DNA of 40,025 nt from Rhodospirillales bacterium RIFCSPLOWO2_02_FULL_58_16 (GTDB lineage Bacteria > Pseudomonadota > Alphaproteobacteria > Rhodospirillales > 2-02-FULL-58-16), in assembly GCA_001830425.1 (NCBI GenBank), contig MIAA01000039.1, positions 1 to 40,025 on the forward strand. The letters are read 5' to 3'. Under the pieces are notes generated by a model. That model worked only from the letters and a program-made list of their open reading frames with translations. It made no database searches and was not told the origin of the DNA. Position 1 is the first letter of the stretch, and each line of letters begins with the position of its first letter. The position numbers were made by a program, and so were the translations under genes. Of the stretch, positions 8,841-18,088 are shown one piece after another.

Positions 8841-8889
8841 GTCGGGGCCGCCACGAGTCAATAACGCTAACCTCGGTCTTTATAGCCTG

Positions 8890-10005
8890 ATGACGATCCC
8901 TTTGACCATAAGAGTTATGCGCCGCCTGCTGGACCTGTTGCGCCGGATCAACCGCCGCGTACCCTTTCCCGAACTACGCGAGAGCAATCAGGTTACTCTG
9001 AGCCAACTCGACAGCGTCTATCAGAAAGCCGGAGCATGGTTCCGGTTTGTCGAGACGCTCGACCATCGCCTCTTGTCGTCGGACAATGCGAGGCGGCGAG
9101 CAGAGAAGCAGGCCTTGTTCAAGGCCCATGTTCGCGTTATCGAATTCGAGCCTCACGCATATTGCAACCGCAAATGCCCGTTTTGTTCCAATGCCGTGGC
9201 GGATCGCACGGACATCAGGGAAATATTCGACTTCTCAATGTTTCTGCATGCGCTTGGAGAACTGCGAGAAATTGACTATGACGGCCTTGTCCGCTTTGCC
9301 CGCTACAGCGAACCCCTGGCTTGCCCGGATATTGACCGCTTTGTTTTTGAAACGCGCAAAGCATTGCCGAAAGCTGAAATCGACATTGTGAGCAACGGCG
9401 ATTACCTTGACGCCACACTTCTGGACAAATTGTCCGCGTCCGGCCTGTCCACCTTACGCATCAGTATTTATCCCGCAGGATACGGTTGGTCTCTTGACGC
9501 CGCCGCCGAGCAGATGAACAAGCTGTGCGCGCGCATTAACATTTCTCCCCGCCGGACGTTTATCGACAGGGAAAGGATCAACTGGACGATACCGCATGAC
9601 AAAATCGCCATCTTCGTCCAGGCCGTCGACCTGGATACTGTCGGCTACGACCGGGGGCAGACGCTTGATCAACTGACTGATAAAGACTTTTCCCGCGTTA
9701 CCCCCTGCTCTCTTGTGTTTGAGAACGTCACCGTAGATTACAACGGCCTTGTCATGCCCTGCTGCAATCTGCGCAGCGATATTGCGGCTCATCTCCCCTT
9801 TGTCGCGGGAGATTTGAAGCAATCGGCAAGCTTGTTCGATATCTACGATTCGCCGGCGATGGCCGAGTGGCGGGCTTCGCTCGTTCGCGTCGAAAGAAAG
9901 ACGCCGCCATGCCGAAGCTGTAAACAAAAGGCGTTATCTTCTTCCATTGCGCATTTCGCCCTGCGACTGCGCATAGAGGGAGCTTTGAAGAATAAGCGTC
10001 CGTGA
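8890..10005 (+). CDS. Radical SAM/SPASM-domain protein of unknown substrate
   Basis: From the ATG at 8890 the protein has 371 residues. CNRKCPFC (C92, C96, C99) is the CX3CX2C cluster that binds the [4Fe-4S]-SAM centre. The C-terminal region has TPCSLVFENVTVDYNGLVMPCC and PPCRSC, a SPASM-type auxiliary cluster pattern. SPASM enzymes modify peptides or act on sugars and cofactors; the substrate cannot be told here and no small precursor peptide is visible nearby. The frame is open back to a GTG at 8737, but that would translate straight through the palindromic repeat at 8731-8840, so I reject it. ATG 8917, with a weak AAGAG upstream, is an alternative start. No signal peptide is seen. The gene stands alone, with the Fur-family gene 84 bases downstream under its own promoter. 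Confidence 0.85.
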   Translation: MTIPLTIRVMRRLLDLLRRINRRVPFPELRESNQVTLSQLDSVYQKAGAWFRFVETLDHRLLSSDNARRRAEKQALFKAHVRVIEFEPHAYCNRKCPFCSNAVADRTDIREIFDFSMFLHALGELREIDYDGLVRFARYSEPLACPDIDRFVFETRKALPKAEIDIVSNGDYLDATLLDKLSASGLSTLRISIYPAGYGWSLDAAAEQMNKLCARINISPRRTFIDRERINWTIPHDKIAIFVQAVDLDTVGYDRGQTLDQLTDKDFSRVTPCSLVFENVTVDYNGLVMPCCNLRSDIAAHLPFVAGDLKQSASLFDIYDSPAMAEWRASLVRVERKTPPCRSCKQKALSSSIAHFALRLRIEGALKNKRP

Positions 10006-10021
10006 ACTTCCGTTATTGAAT

Positions 10022-10050
10022 TTGAATGAGTCCCGGCCCTGGGCTATAGT
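10022..10050 (+). promoter_or_regulatory. Sigma-70-type promoter of the fur-like gene
   Basis: TTGAAT at 10022-10027, a 17-bp spacer, and TATAGT at 10045-10050, 40 bases before the fur-like ATG. A 41-bp block containing it (about 10010-10050) matches about 12532-12572 upstream of miaB at 34 of 41 positions, including both promoter hexamers. Confidence 0.7.
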
Positions 10051-10089
10051 GTCTATGCTCGGAACTGCAACAAGGCCTAAGGAACGGCA

Positions 10090-10521
10090 ATGTCCCCGCC
10101 ATCGCGAATCGAACGGCTGTGCAATCAAAAGAAGATGAAGATGACCGGCCAACGGCGCATCATCGCACACATTCTTTCGGAAGCGGTGGACCACCCGAAC
10201 GTAGAAGAAGTCCACCGGCGGTCATCCGAACTGGACCCGAAAATCAGCGTCGCCACCGTCTATCGCACGGTGCGCACGTTTGAAGATGCAGGCATCATAG
10301 ACCGGCACGAATTCGGCGACGGCAAGTCGCGTTATGAAGAAGCCTCCGACGATCACCACGACCATCTTATCGACATCCAATCCGGTAAGGTTATTGAATT
10401 CCAGAGCGACGAGATTGAAGCCTTGCAGGAAAAGATCGCACGCAAACACGGCTTCAAGCTGGCCGGTCATCGGCTTGAATTATACGGCGTTCCGCTTGGT
10501 TCTTTGAAGGACAACTCATAA
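10090..10521 (+). CDS. fur: Fur-family metalloregulator (Fur/Mur type)
   Basis: The 143-residue protein is a metal-dependent DNA-binding repressor. The N-terminal winged helix contains KISVATVYRTVRTFEDAGII (51-70), the recognition-helix region of the family. The metal-binding HHDH motif is at 89-92, followed by SGKVIEF and the second regulatory site near H127. The C-terminal CxxC pair of many Fur proteins is absent, as is usual in alphaproteobacterial Fur/Mur, which often senses manganese. AAGGA lies 7 bases before the ATG. In many alphaproteobacteria this gene directly precedes miaB; here the quorum-sensing module lies between them. Which metal it senses cannot be decided from sequence. Confidence 0.9.
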   Translation: MSPPSRIERLCNQKKMKMTGQRRIIAHILSEAVDHPNVEEVHRRSSELDPKISVATVYRTVRTFEDAGIIDRHEFGDGKSRYEEASDDHHDHLIDIQSGKVIEFQSDEIEALQEKIARKHGFKLAGHRLELYGVPLGSLKDNS

Positions 10522-10538
10522 CGCCCCTCCTGCGTCGC

Positions 10539-10736
10539 TCAGTGAGCCTCGTATCCCAGGGACACCCCGTCCGTTTTGGTCAAAGGGCCAAAAATGGAAG
10601 ACTCAGCTTCTTCGCGGGCCATTTTAATGTGTTCGGAAAGCTCCTTATGGTCAGCTTTCAATACCTCTTTTTCCAGGCTCATCAAACACCTTGCTATTCC
10701 TTCGAGAATCACTCTGTATTCATTTCCTTTTCCCAT
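10539..10736 (-). CDS. Small uncharacterised protein downstream of luxI (second)
   Basis: 65 residues. ATG at 10736 is preceded by a good GGAGG ribosome site about 8 bases upstream. It overlaps the preceding small ORF by 17 bases. It is charged and predicted mostly helical (VILEGIARCLMSLEKEVL, HIKMAREEAESSIFG), with no membrane segment and one Cys. I do not recognise it. Its position as last gene of a luxI-led unit, the ribosome site and the compact packing argue that it is real; whether it tunes the quorum-sensing circuit is a guess. Confidence 0.6.
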   Translation of the reverse strand: MGKGNEYRVILEGIARCLMSLEKEVLKADHKELSEHIKMAREEAESSIFGPLTKTDGVSLGYEAH

Positions 10737-10929
10737 TGTTGGGTGTCCTCCGACAGTCAGGTCCTATCGACAGGTCATCCGCCTCGATTGCCGCCAGGCG
10801 TATCAATGCGCCAAGGCGTTCCATGCCGATTGCTTCAGCCTCGCTCTCAAGGTAGCGCAAAGCCCGGGAAATCGCCTCGGACACTTCCTTGGGTATTTCC
10901 TCTATTGGATATTTTTGACTAGTGCTCAC
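10720..10929 (-). CDS. Small uncharacterised protein translationally coupled to luxI
   Basis: 69 residues. It starts with GTG at 10929-10927, overlapping the luxI stop TGA as GTGA, a classic coupling arrangement. It is predicted helical and acidic in the middle (VSEAISRALRYLESEAEAIGMERLGALIRLAAIEADDL), with a basic tail (RRTPNNGKRK). I do not recognise the family. The coupling implies production in proportion to the AHL synthase. A role in signal synthesis or receptor control is inference. Confidence 0.65.
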   Translation of the reverse strand: MSTSQKYPIEEIPKEVSEAISRALRYLESEAEAIGMERLGALIRLAAIEADDLSIGPDCRRTPNNGKRK

Positions 10930-11567
10930 GCCGCCTTCTCCATTGATTGTTCGAGGATAGTTTGCGCTGTTCGTAAAACAGGGTGATTGATTTTCGTGCG
11001 CTCGCGGACGCGCATCAGAGTTTCTTGGGATATATTCACCCTTCCGGCCGCGACCGGTTCCCCATTTATTTTATGGGGTTCGCCCAGGAATTCATACGGC
11101 CAGCCGGAGCGCCCGAAAACGGCTTTCCAGACGATAATCGGCATAATTCCGATGATTTGCTTGATCCCGTGAAGGATGCTGAATTCCAGGTAGGCGCATA
11201 AGAGTTCCCCCAGCACCCTCTTACGCTCGACAAGCGTTAAGCCATTATCAATGCCGAAACGGGTGCCTTCCCATACTTCATCGGATGAGGGCAGTGTGAT
11301 GTTGGTGACCATGTCGGGCCATTGCTCTTCAAGCATGTACGGCAAACTGGTCGGATAAAGTCTGGATACGCCCCGCGCCGCGCCGGTTTTATCCCGCCAG
11401 ATCAGGTAAGTGGTTGCAGGTGAATCGTATTGGTCAAACTCCATGCCGTGATATGTTGGAATTTTCCAGCCTTGGCGTTCAATAAAAATTCGGTGGCGCA
11501 ATCTGTGCTGTGAAGCGATGGCGTCGCCGAAAAAATGCGATGTCTCAAGGTTCACACAATCGATCAT
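10926..11567 (-). CDS. luxI: LuxI-family acyl-homoserine-lactone synthase
   Basis: The 213-residue protein would make an N-acyl-homoserine lactone from SAM and an acyl donor. The invariant family residues are visible: R24, F28 and W34 in RHRIFIERQGW, D45 and D48 in FDQYDS, R69 in GVSRLYP, and E100, R103 and F104 in WEGTRFG. The ATG at 11567 is chosen because GGGGGGCA lies just upstream and the LuxI core begins right after it. The frame stays open for another 23 codons upstream, but that stretch overlaps the lux-box region. It follows luxR on the same strand with a 99-base gap holding a palindromic operator, and is coupled to a small ORF at its 3' end. The acyl chain specificity cannot be read from the sequence. 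Confidence 0.92.
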   Translation of the reverse strand: MIDCVNLETSHFFGDAIASQHRLRHRIFIERQGWKIPTYHGMEFDQYDSPATTYLIWRDKTGAARGVSRLYPTSLPYMLEEQWPDMVTNITLPSSDEVWEGTRFGIDNGLTLVERKRVLGELLCAYLEFSILHGIKQIIGIMPIIVWKAVFGRSGWPYEFLGEPHKINGEPVAAGRVNISQETLMRVRERTKINHPVLRTAQTILEQSMEKAA

Positions 11568-11627
11568 AACTTTGCCCCCCTTGCCGTCGATGCCGAAGAG
11601 GGAAGCAGTTATTTCAACGCGAATCAG

Positions 11628-11645
11628 CCTACGCACCTGCGTAGG
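11628..11645. promoter_or_regulatory. lux-box-like palindrome upstream of luxI
   Basis: CCTACGCACCTGCGTAGG is a perfect 8+8 bp inverted repeat with a 2-bp centre, 60 bases upstream of the luxI ATG and just downstream of luxR. Size, symmetry and place match binding sites of LuxR-type dimers. LuxR autoregulation of luxI is inferred. Confidence 0.7.
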
Positions 11646-11666
11646 ACGGTGGAAAATATGGTGAAA

Positions 11667-12389
11667 TCAGATGGTTATGAGTCCAAAGTAAAGCGCCTTA
11701 ACGACCGCAGTAATGCGTGATTCGGCGTTCAGCTTGCTCAGGATGTTGCGTAGGTGAAAGTCCACTCCATGTTCCGAGATGTGGAGAATCTCGCCGATGG
11801 CCCAATTGCTCTTGCCTTCCTTGCACCACTGCAAAACCTCGCGCTCGCGTGGGGTCAGGCGCACCGGCGGCCGCGCCCTTTTCTCAATCTCAAGATGGGC
11901 CATATATACGGTGTGGAACTGCACTGTCAGCAAGTGAATGGCGCTGAGGTGCTCTTTGGGATCAACGCCGCCGGTGCTGCTGGCAAGCCCAACGCCAACA
12001 ACTTCGCCGAAGGGACCATGAAGAGGTACGCCGATGCCATTATGCAGCCCGGCTTCCCTCCCCCCGTTCATAACGTCCTTTTGTGCGGGGGACAGTTGCA
12101 GCTTTTCTTCCATTCCCTCCCAAGTGAACGGTCCTCGCGTGGCGATGCCGTATTTCCTGACCGGGTCTGTTTGTATGTATCCCTTCTCCACATAATGGTT
12201 AATCCAGTCGTCGGGATAGTTTCGCATGATGCTGGGAGTGGATATGCTGTCGTGGGCGGGATGGCGCGTCAGAGCGCTATACATAATGCGGTCGAACCCA
12301 TAGTAGGCTACAGCCTTTTCATAAAGGTGGAAAACCTCCTCCGCGCTCTTGGCGGCGTTGGTGGAATCGATAAATTCCGAAATTCGCAT
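11667..12389 (-). CDS. luxR: LuxR-family autoinducer-binding transcriptional regulator
   Basis: 240 residues. The N-terminal autoinducer-binding domain has the conserved ligand-pocket residues W62 and Y66 (DWINHY), D75 and P76 (TDPVRK) and W90 (FTWEGM). The C-terminal GerE-type helix-turn-helix (about 175-235) reads LTPREREVLQWCKEGKS through SEHGVDFHLRNILSKL. The full set of ligand residues and the adjacent luxI indicate a genuine AHL receptor rather than an orphan. It probably binds the palindrome at 11628-11645. The upstream region (12390-12500) is very AT-rich. The module differs in base composition from the GC-rich flanks, in keeping with acquisition by transfer. Confidence 0.93.
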   Translation of the reverse strand: MRISEFIDSTNAAKSAEEVFHLYEKAVAYYGFDRIMYSALTRHPAHDSISTPSIMRNYPDDWINHYVEKGYIQTDPVRKYGIATRGPFTWEGMEEKLQLSPAQKDVMNGGREAGLHNGIGVPLHGPFGEVVGVGLASSTGGVDPKEHLSAIHLLTVQFHTVYMAHLEIEKRARPPVRLTPREREVLQWCKEGKSNWAIGEILHISEHGVDFHLRNILSKLNAESRITAVVKALYFGLITI

Positions 12390-12748
12390 TTGCCGTTCTT
12401 TTCTCCGGTAGCGACACGATCATAAATTAATTTCACATGTAAACTCGTTATATTATCAGAATTTTCCCAAAAAATTTCAGCAATTTTTGAAGGCGGGCCG
12501 CGTCGGATTGCGCGGGCCGGCGGAGATTAATCCGCTATTGGATTTGAATGAATGCGGACCCTGGGGTATAGTCGCCCGCTGAAGTTATGATAAGAGATTG
12601 ATTAGACCCGTTAAGTCTCAACCTGAAAACAAGGCGTGGACGGTTGCGGGCTTGATCCGTGCGCCTGCGCCTTTATGCAGGCGAGAGCGATTTCATCCAA
12701 TCTTGAAGTACGTTAGACCAAGACCCCTGACCGGACAGCGCAACAAAA
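12390..12748. other. Intergenic control region between luxR and miaB
   Basis: 359 bases without a gene. The left third is AT-rich and must hold the luxR promoter; I see no clean hexamer pair there. The centre is GC-rich. At 12544-12572 is a promoter duplicated from the fur-like gene. At 12662-12683 CGCCTGC and GCAGGCG form a 7-bp hairpin with an 8-base loop in the miaB leader. Nothing else is recognised. Confidence 0.7.
12544..12572 (+). promoter_or_regulatory. Sigma-70-type promoter of the miaB operon
   Basis: TTGAAT (12544-12549), a 17-bp spacer, TATAGT (12567-12572). It is nearly identical to the promoter before the fur-like gene and would give an untranslated leader of about 170 bases. 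Confidence 0.65.
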
Positions 12749-14101
12749 TTGGCAAAAAAACTCCATATCAGAACCTACGGCTGCCAGATGAATGTCTATG
12801 ACTCCGCCCGCATGGCGGACGTCCTGGCGCCGCTCGGCTATACGCTTTCAGATAAGGCGGAGGACGCCGACATGGTCATCCTCAACACCTGCCATATCCG
12901 CGAGAAGGCTTCGGAAAAGGTATTCTCGGAACTGGGCCGGTTGCGTCTCCTGAAGGACCGCAGGGAAAAAGCCGGAGGCGGGCGGATGATCCTGGCCGTC
13001 GCCGGCTGCGTCGCCCAGGCTGAAGGAGAAGAAATTCTGAGCCGCGCCCCTTATGTGGACATAGTCTTCGGACCCCAGACCTATCATCGCCTGCCCGAAA
13101 TGCTGGCCCATGCCGGTCGCTCCGCCGTCCTTGATACCGATTTTCCGCCCGAGTCCAAGTTCGACCATCTGCCGGAGGCCGCCGCCGTCGAGCACGGCTC
13201 CGCCTTCCTAACGGTGCAGGAAGGCTGTGACAAGTTCTGCACTTTTTGCGTGGTTCCATACACCCGAGGCGTCGAATACTCCCGCCCCGTCGCCGATATT
13301 CTCAAAGAGGCCCGCCGATCAGTCGGCGCCGGCGCCCTTGAGATCACCCTGCTCGGCCAGAATGTCAATTGCTATCACGGCAAAGCGCCTGACGACCGGA
13401 ATGAATGGGGTCTTGGCCGTCTTGTCTTTGAACTGGCCGGAATCGACGGATTAACCCGGATTCGCTACACCACCTCGTATCCCGCCGACATGAACGATGA
13501 GCTGATCGCCGCCCACCGGGATGTCCCGCAACTCATGCCCTTCCTCCATCTGCCCGTGCAATCCGGTTCGGACAAAGTTCTGGCGGCGATGAACCGCCGC
13601 CACAAGGCGGATGACTACAGGCGAATTGTCGATAAACTCCGCACGGCGCGCCCCGATCTGGCGTTATCGTCCGATTTCATCGTCGGTTTTCCCGGCGAAT
13701 CGGATGAGGATTTTCGCGCTACCTTGAAGTTGATAGAAGATATCGGCTTCATTAATGCCTACTCCTTCAAATACAGCGCCCGCCCCGGCACTCCGGCGGC
13801 GCTGCTGGAGGATCGGGTTTCCGAGGCGGTAAAGGAAGAGCGGCTGGCGCTGTTGCAAGGACTGCTGAACCGACAACAGACGGCGTTCAACATCTCCTGT
13901 AAAGACACGATCATGCCTGTTTTGCTGGACCGCCGGGGCAGGCGTTCCGGGCAACTGGTCGGCCGTAGCCCGTTTATGCAGCCGGTTCATGTGGAAATTG
14001 ACGAATCCTTTATGGGAACCATCGCCGAATTGCGCATAGAAGCCGGTTACGCCAACAGCCTCGCCGGAATTATTGCAGGAGAAGAAAGGGCCTGCCTTTG
14101 A
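12749..14101 (+). CDS. miaB: tRNA-2-methylthio-N6-dimethylallyladenosine synthase MiaB
   Basis: The 450-residue enzyme adds a methylthio group to isopentenyl-adenosine 37 of tRNAs reading UNN codons. The N-terminal cluster cysteines are C12 (YGCQMN), C48 (NTCHIREKA) and C87 (AGCVAQ). The radical SAM cluster is C160, C164 and C167 ([10 protein letters not shown]). A C-terminal TRAM-like RNA-binding region ends the protein. The start is TTG at 12749: the next ATG falls after the essential C12, so it cannot be the start. The ribosome site is weak. The gene leads a tight run miaB-phoH-ybeY-corC-lnt, overlapping phoH by four bases. Confidence 0.97.
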   Translation: MAKKLHIRTYGCQMNVYDSARMADVLAPLGYTLSDKAEDADMVILNTCHIREKASEKVFSELGRLRLLKDRREKAGGGRMILAVAGCVAQAEGEEILSRAPYVDIVFGPQTYHRLPEMLAHAGRSAVLDTDFPPESKFDHLPEAAAVEHGSAFLTVQEGCDKFCTFCVVPYTRGVEYSRPVADILKEARRSVGAGALEITLLGQNVNCYHGKAPDDRNEWGLGRLVFELAGIDGLTRIRYTTSYPADMNDELIAAHRDVPQLMPFLHLPVQSGSDKVLAAMNRRHKADDYRRIVDKLRTARPDLALSSDFIVGFPGESDEDFRATLKLIEDIGFINAYSFKYSARPGTPAALLEDRVSEAVKEERLALLQGLLNRQQTAFNISCKDTIMPVLLDRRGRRSGQLVGRSPFMQPVHVEIDESFMGTIAELRIEAGYANSLAGIIAGEERACL

Positions 14102-15087
14102 TAATGCTCTTTGACGAAAACAATCTGGCGCTCCAACTTTTCGGGCCTCACCACCATTACCTTGCTCAAATTGAGCAAAGGCTGGGAGTCGCCATCAACG
14201 CTCGCGGCAACGAATTGACCATAACCGGCGATGCGGAAGCGATGGACATCGCCCGTGCGGTGCTTGATGAACTATATGCCCGTCTTAAACGGGGGGTGAC
14301 GGTCGATCATAAGGATATCGACGCCGCCCTGCGGATTGCCGTCCACAACGGCGGCAATATGAGCGATGCCGGAATCGAAATAATCACCCGTAAACGCAGT
14401 ATTTCACCACGCACTCCCGTTCAGGCCGACTACATCCGGGCCATCGACGAAAATGAACTGGTTTTCGGCCTCGGGCCGGCGGGAACCGGCAAGACCTATC
14501 TTGCCGTAGCCAAGGCGGTGGAACGGTTGGTCAAGGGCAAGGTGGATCGCATCATTCTTTCCCGTCCCGCCGTTGAAGCCGGCGAACAATTAGGGTTCCT
14601 GCCCGGAGACATGCGCGAAAAGGTTGACCCGTATCTGCGCCCCCTTTACGACGCCCTTCACGACATGCTGCCCGCCGAACAAGTCGCCAATTGCCTGAAA
14701 CGCGGCGATATCGAGGTGGCGCCGCTGGCCTTCATGCGCGGCAGGACGCTGGCCGACGCCTTCGTCATTCTTGACGAGGCCCAGAACACGACGGCGGTGC
14801 AAATGAAGATGTTTCTTACCCGGCTTGGAGAAAACTCGCGGATGGTGGTGACCGGCGACCTTAGCCAGGTGGACCTGCCGCGAGGCACCCGCTCGGGATT
14901 GCGGGACGCAGAGGAAATCCTGGAAGGGATAAAAGACGTCAGCTTTATTCGCTTTTCCGACAAGGACGTGGTGCGCCATCATCTGGTCGCCGATATTGTC
15001 CGCGCCTATGACGAGGTCGAAGCGCGGCGCAAAGCGGCGGCCCGCTATGAAAAGAAGGGTAGTGCCGACCACGGCAATGATGACTGA
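14098..15087 (+). CDS. phoH: PhoH-like NTPase
   Basis: 329 residues. Walker A is GPAGTGKT (126-133) and Walker B VILDEAQN (223-230), in the typical PhoH order, after an N-terminal KH-like segment. PhoH proteins are ATPases tied to RNA metabolism; with YbeY next door it likely acts in rRNA processing. The TTG at 14098 overlaps the miaB stop (TTGA) and has AAGGG seven bases upstream, better spaced than the ATG at 14104, which remains an alternative. Confidence 0.94.
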   Translation: MIMLFDENNLALQLFGPHHHYLAQIEQRLGVAINARGNELTITGDAEAMDIARAVLDELYARLKRGVTVDHKDIDAALRIAVHNGGNMSDAGIEIITRKRSISPRTPVQADYIRAIDENELVFGLGPAGTGKTYLAVAKAVERLVKGKVDRIILSRPAVEAGEQLGFLPGDMREKVDPYLRPLYDALHDMLPAEQVANCLKRGDIEVAPLAFMRGRTLADAFVILDEAQNTTAVQMKMFLTRLGENSRMVVTGDLSQVDLPRGTRSGLRDAEEILEGIKDVSFIRFSDKDVVRHHLVADIVRAYDEVEARRKAAARYEKKGSADHGNDD

Positions 15088-15595
15088 ATCCCTGGAAATC
15101 GATATCTCCATCCTGTGTCCGGCATGGGTCGAGGCATTGCCGTCGGTCGAAGGGTTATGTCGGCGGGCCGCTCTCGCCGCATTTTACGGAGAGGCGCGGA
15201 ATAACGGGGAAACTCCGGTCGAAGCAAGTCTGGTGCTGGCCGATGACGATTTCATCAGGCCCCTCAACAAAAAGTACCGGGGTCAGGACAAGCCCACCAA
15301 TGTGCTGTCTTTCGCGTTCAGGGAGAGCAACGACGCAAGCCCCGGTCATCCGGAGCAAACGCCGGAAATGTTGGGCGACATCGTCCTCGCCTTCGAGACG
15401 GCAAACTCGGAAGCCTCCGCCGGGGATAAAAGCCTCGCCGACCATTTAAGCCACTTGATAGTCCATGGCATGCTTCACCTGCTCGGCTATGATCACAAGA
15501 CGGCGCCGCAGGCGCGGGTTATGGAACGGCTGGAAACCAGGGCGCTGGCACGCATTGATATCGCCGCCCCCTACAAAGACATAGCTTTGGGATAA
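15077..15595 (+). CDS. ybeY: Endoribonuclease YbeY
   Basis: 172 residues. YbeY is a zinc-dependent endoribonuclease for 16S rRNA 3' maturation and ribosome quality control. The metal-binding motif HGMLHLLGYDH is present, preceded by KPTNVLSF, both family hallmarks. The ATG at 15077 (or the one directly after it, 15080) lies inside the 3' end of phoH. The frame is open further upstream, but family alignment begins at about TESLEIDI. A weak GAAGGG lies further upstream. Confidence 0.94.
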   Translation: MMTESLEIDISILCPAWVEALPSVEGLCRRAALAAFYGEARNNGETPVEASLVLADDDFIRPLNKKYRGQDKPTNVLSFAFRESNDASPGHPEQTPEMLGDIVLAFETANSEASAGDKSLADHLSHLIVHGMLHLLGYDHKTAPQARVMERLETRALARIDIAAPYKDIALG

Positions 15596-15603
15596 CAATA
15601 TTG

Positions 15604-16503
15604 ATGAATGACCATTCCGCCGATTCACCTCCTCATGCCGCAGGATTTGCCGGTTTCCTGCGCGGCGTGCTGCGCGCATTGAAGTGGAGCAACAAGACTT
15701 CGGCGCAAGACACCCTTGCCGAGTTGATCGAAGAACGCGAAGAAGCCGAGATTCCCATCGACATGGACGAGCGGCGGCTGCTGACTAACGTCCTGGACCT
15801 GCGCGACAGAACAATTCACGACGTGATGGTGCCGAGAGCCGACATCATTGCCGTCGAGAACGGGGCATCATTGGCGGAGGTCATCGGCCTGATGACCAAA
15901 GAGGGCCATTCCCGCCTGCCCGTCTACAGGGGCAGCCTGGATGACGCCATCGGCATGGTCCATATCAAAGATATTCTCGCCTGGCGCGGCGAGGATCACG
16001 CCTTCAAACTGCCGGCGATCATGCGCAAGGTGTTATTCGTTTCTCCCTTCATGCAGGTTCTGGAGCTGCTTCTGGAAATGCGCGTCACGCGCAGTCACAT
16101 GGCTTTGGTCGTGGACGAATACGGCGGGGTGGACGGCCTTGTGACCATCGAAGATCTGGTTGAGGAAATCGTCGGCGAGATCGAGGACGAACACGACCGT
16201 GACGAAGAACCCGATCTGATCCGACGCCCCGACGGAACCTTCGATGCCGACGCCAGAGCCACCATCGAGTCCTTTGAAAAAATTATCGGTCGCGCCATCA
16301 GCGACGCTGAACTAGAAGACGTAGATAGTCTGGGCGGTCTGGTTTCCGCCGTGGCGGGACGGGTTCCGATAAAAGGCGAGCTTATCAAGCACCGTTCGGG
16401 ACTTGAATTCGAGGTGCTGGACGCCGACCCCCGCCGCATCAAACGCCTGCGGGTGCGCGGAGTAACTCCCTCGACCGCCGAAGAATCCGAAACCGTTTTA
16501 TGA
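15604..16503 (+). CDS. corC: CorC/TlyC-type CBS-domain protein
   Basis: 299 residues from ATG 15604 (a TTG directly before it is possible). It has two CBS motifs (about 65-190; start [19 protein letters not shown]) and a C-terminal CorC/HlyC transporter-associated domain (about 210-290, [21 protein letters not shown]). The membrane DUF21 part found in larger relatives is missing, as normal for this short cytoplasmic type. Relatives are linked to magnesium/cobalt efflux, but the exact role is unsettled. It overlaps lnt by four bases (ATGA), a conserved pair. Confidence 0.9.
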   Translation: MNDHSADSPPHAAGFAGFLRGVLRALKWSNKTSAQDTLAELIEEREEAEIPIDMDERRLLTNVLDLRDRTIHDVMVPRADIIAVENGASLAEVIGLMTKEGHSRLPVYRGSLDDAIGMVHIKDILAWRGEDHAFKLPAIMRKVLFVSPFMQVLELLLEMRVTRSHMALVVDEYGGVDGLVTIEDLVEEIVGEIEDEHDRDEEPDLIRRPDGTFDADARATIESFEKIIGRAISDAELEDVDSLGGLVSAVAGRVPIKGELIKHRSGLEFEVLDADPRRIKRLRVRGVTPSTAEESETVL

Positions 16504-18059
16504 ACGGCGCCTTCGTAAGACTCAAAAGCATGGTGACGGCCATGACGGGCCGGCGGCGTTTCGCCCTGGCGGCGGGACTGGGCGCGTTGGCGACAGCCGC
16601 TCTGCCGCCCCTGCATGTCGTGATTCTTTTAGTCCCCGCTTTTACCGGCCTGCTATGGCTTGTCGAAGGCACAAAAAAGCTGCGCTCCGCTTTTGCCGTC
16701 GGCTGGTGGTTCGGCTTCGGACACTTCGTCAGCGGCGTCTACTGGACTTCCATTTCGATGCTGGTCAAACCCGAAGCCTTTGCCTGGATGATCCCTTTCG
16801 CCCTGTTCGGGTTGCCGGCGACGCTTGCCGTATTTCCCGCCGCAGCGGCTGTGTTGACCTGCGTTTACCGCGTCGGAAGCGTCGGGCGGGTTCTGATCTT
16901 CGCCGCCTCGTGGACGGCGATAGAATGGGTAAGAAGCTGGATATTCACCGGCTTCCCCTGGAATCTCATCGCCACCGCCTGGGCGAATTGCGATTCCATG
17001 ATGCAGTTCGCCGCCTTCGGCGGCGCCTACGGTCTCGGACTGCTGACCATTATCGCAGCGGCCATGCCGACGACGCTCGCTGACGGAACCGGAAAACGCA
17101 TATTTGCGCCGGTCATCATCGCCTTTGCCGCCCTGGGCCTGACATGGGGCGGCGGCGCCCTGCGCTTGGCTTTTGCTGAAAACGGCGTCGTCCCCGACGT
17201 CCGTTTGCGTCTGGTGCAACCTAATATTGACCAAAAGCTCAAATGGGAACCTGAATTGCGCCAAAGCCATGTATTAAATCAGATGCGCATGAGCGCGGCC
17301 CCGTCCACGGCGTCCCCCCCGACTCATATAATATGGGCGGAAACGGCGACGCCTTATTACCTGGCCGATGAACCGCAACTGCTGGCCCTCCTGAGCAAGG
17401 CGGTCCCCGACCATGGTCTTCTTATCACCGGGGCATTCCGGGCCTTGTTCCCGAAGGATAAGCCCTCCCAGGTTTGGAACAGCCTTTATGCCGTCGATGC
17501 GGAAGGTAAAATCGCCGGAACCTACGACAAGTTCCACCTTGTGCCTTTCGGCGAGTATGTCCCGTTCCGCAAGGTGCTGACGTTCGCCAAGCTTACCGAG
17601 GGGCGGAATGATTTCACGCCGGGAGCGGGCCTCCAAACCCTCAAGCTGCCGGGGCTGCCGCCGGTCAGTCCGCTGATTTGCTACGAAGTCATCTTTCCCG
17701 GCCAAGTCGCGAACCAAGACCAACGGCCGGCGTGGATGCTTAATATCACTAATGACGGGTGGTACGGTCGCTCGTCCGGCCCCTATCAGCATTTCGCCGC
17801 CGCCCGTATGCGCGCGGTGGAAGAAGGCCTGCCGCTGGTGCGGGTGGCGAATACCGGCATTTCGGCGGTAGTTGACGCCTATGGACGAACCCGCGCCGTC
17901 CTGGGATTGGGGGTAAGCGGCGTTGTCGACAGCGAACTGCCGGTCCATTTGGAAAAACAGACATTTTATGGTCGTTTCGGTAATGGAATCGTGCTAGTAA
18001 TGTTAATCGGAGTTTTGCTGACCGGAATATTGCTGTCTGAAAAATACCAACAATATTAA
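16500..18059 (+). CDS. lnt: Apolipoprotein N-acyltransferase Lnt
   Basis: The 519-residue inner-membrane enzyme adds the third acyl chain to lipoproteins. The first 220 residues hold several membrane segments; the periplasmic nitrilase-fold domain follows, and one membrane helix closes the protein. The catalytic triad is readable: E281 ([11 protein letters not shown]), K344 ([15 protein letters not shown]) and C394 ([10 protein letters not shown]). The ATG overlaps the corC stop. The NodT-type lipoprotein at 37544-39361 would be among its substrates. Confidence 0.96.
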   Translation: MNGAFVRLKSMVTAMTGRRRFALAAGLGALATAALPPLHVVILLVPAFTGLLWLVEGTKKLRSAFAVGWWFGFGHFVSGVYWTSISMLVKPEAFAWMIPFALFGLPATLAVFPAAAAVLTCVYRVGSVGRVLIFAASWTAIEWVRSWIFTGFPWNLIATAWANCDSMMQFAAFGGAYGLGLLTIIAAAMPTTLADGTGKRIFAPVIIAFAALGLTWGGGALRLAFAENGVVPDVRLRLVQPNIDQKLKWEPELRQSHVLNQMRMSAAPSTASPPTHIIWAETATPYYLADEPQLLALLSKAVPDHGLLITGAFRALFPKDKPSQVWNSLYAVDAEGKIAGTYDKFHLVPFGEYVPFRKVLTFAKLTEGRNDFTPGAGLQTLKLPGLPPVSPLICYEVIFPGQVANQDQRPAWMLNITNDGWYGRSSGPYQHFAAARMRAVEEGLPLVRVANTGISAVVDAYGRTRAVLGLGVSGVVDSELPVHLEKQTFYGRFGNGIVLVMLIGVLLTGILLSEKYQQY

Positions 18060-18088
18060 TAATGGATCACCTTCGTAATTTCCTTTTC

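Noticed and set aside
8737-8889. GTG-initiated 5' extension of the radical SAM gene
   Set aside because: It would translate through the dispersed palindromic repeat (PPPLEGGVRGG, PCPLLGKEG), which is a non-coding element also found elsewhere.
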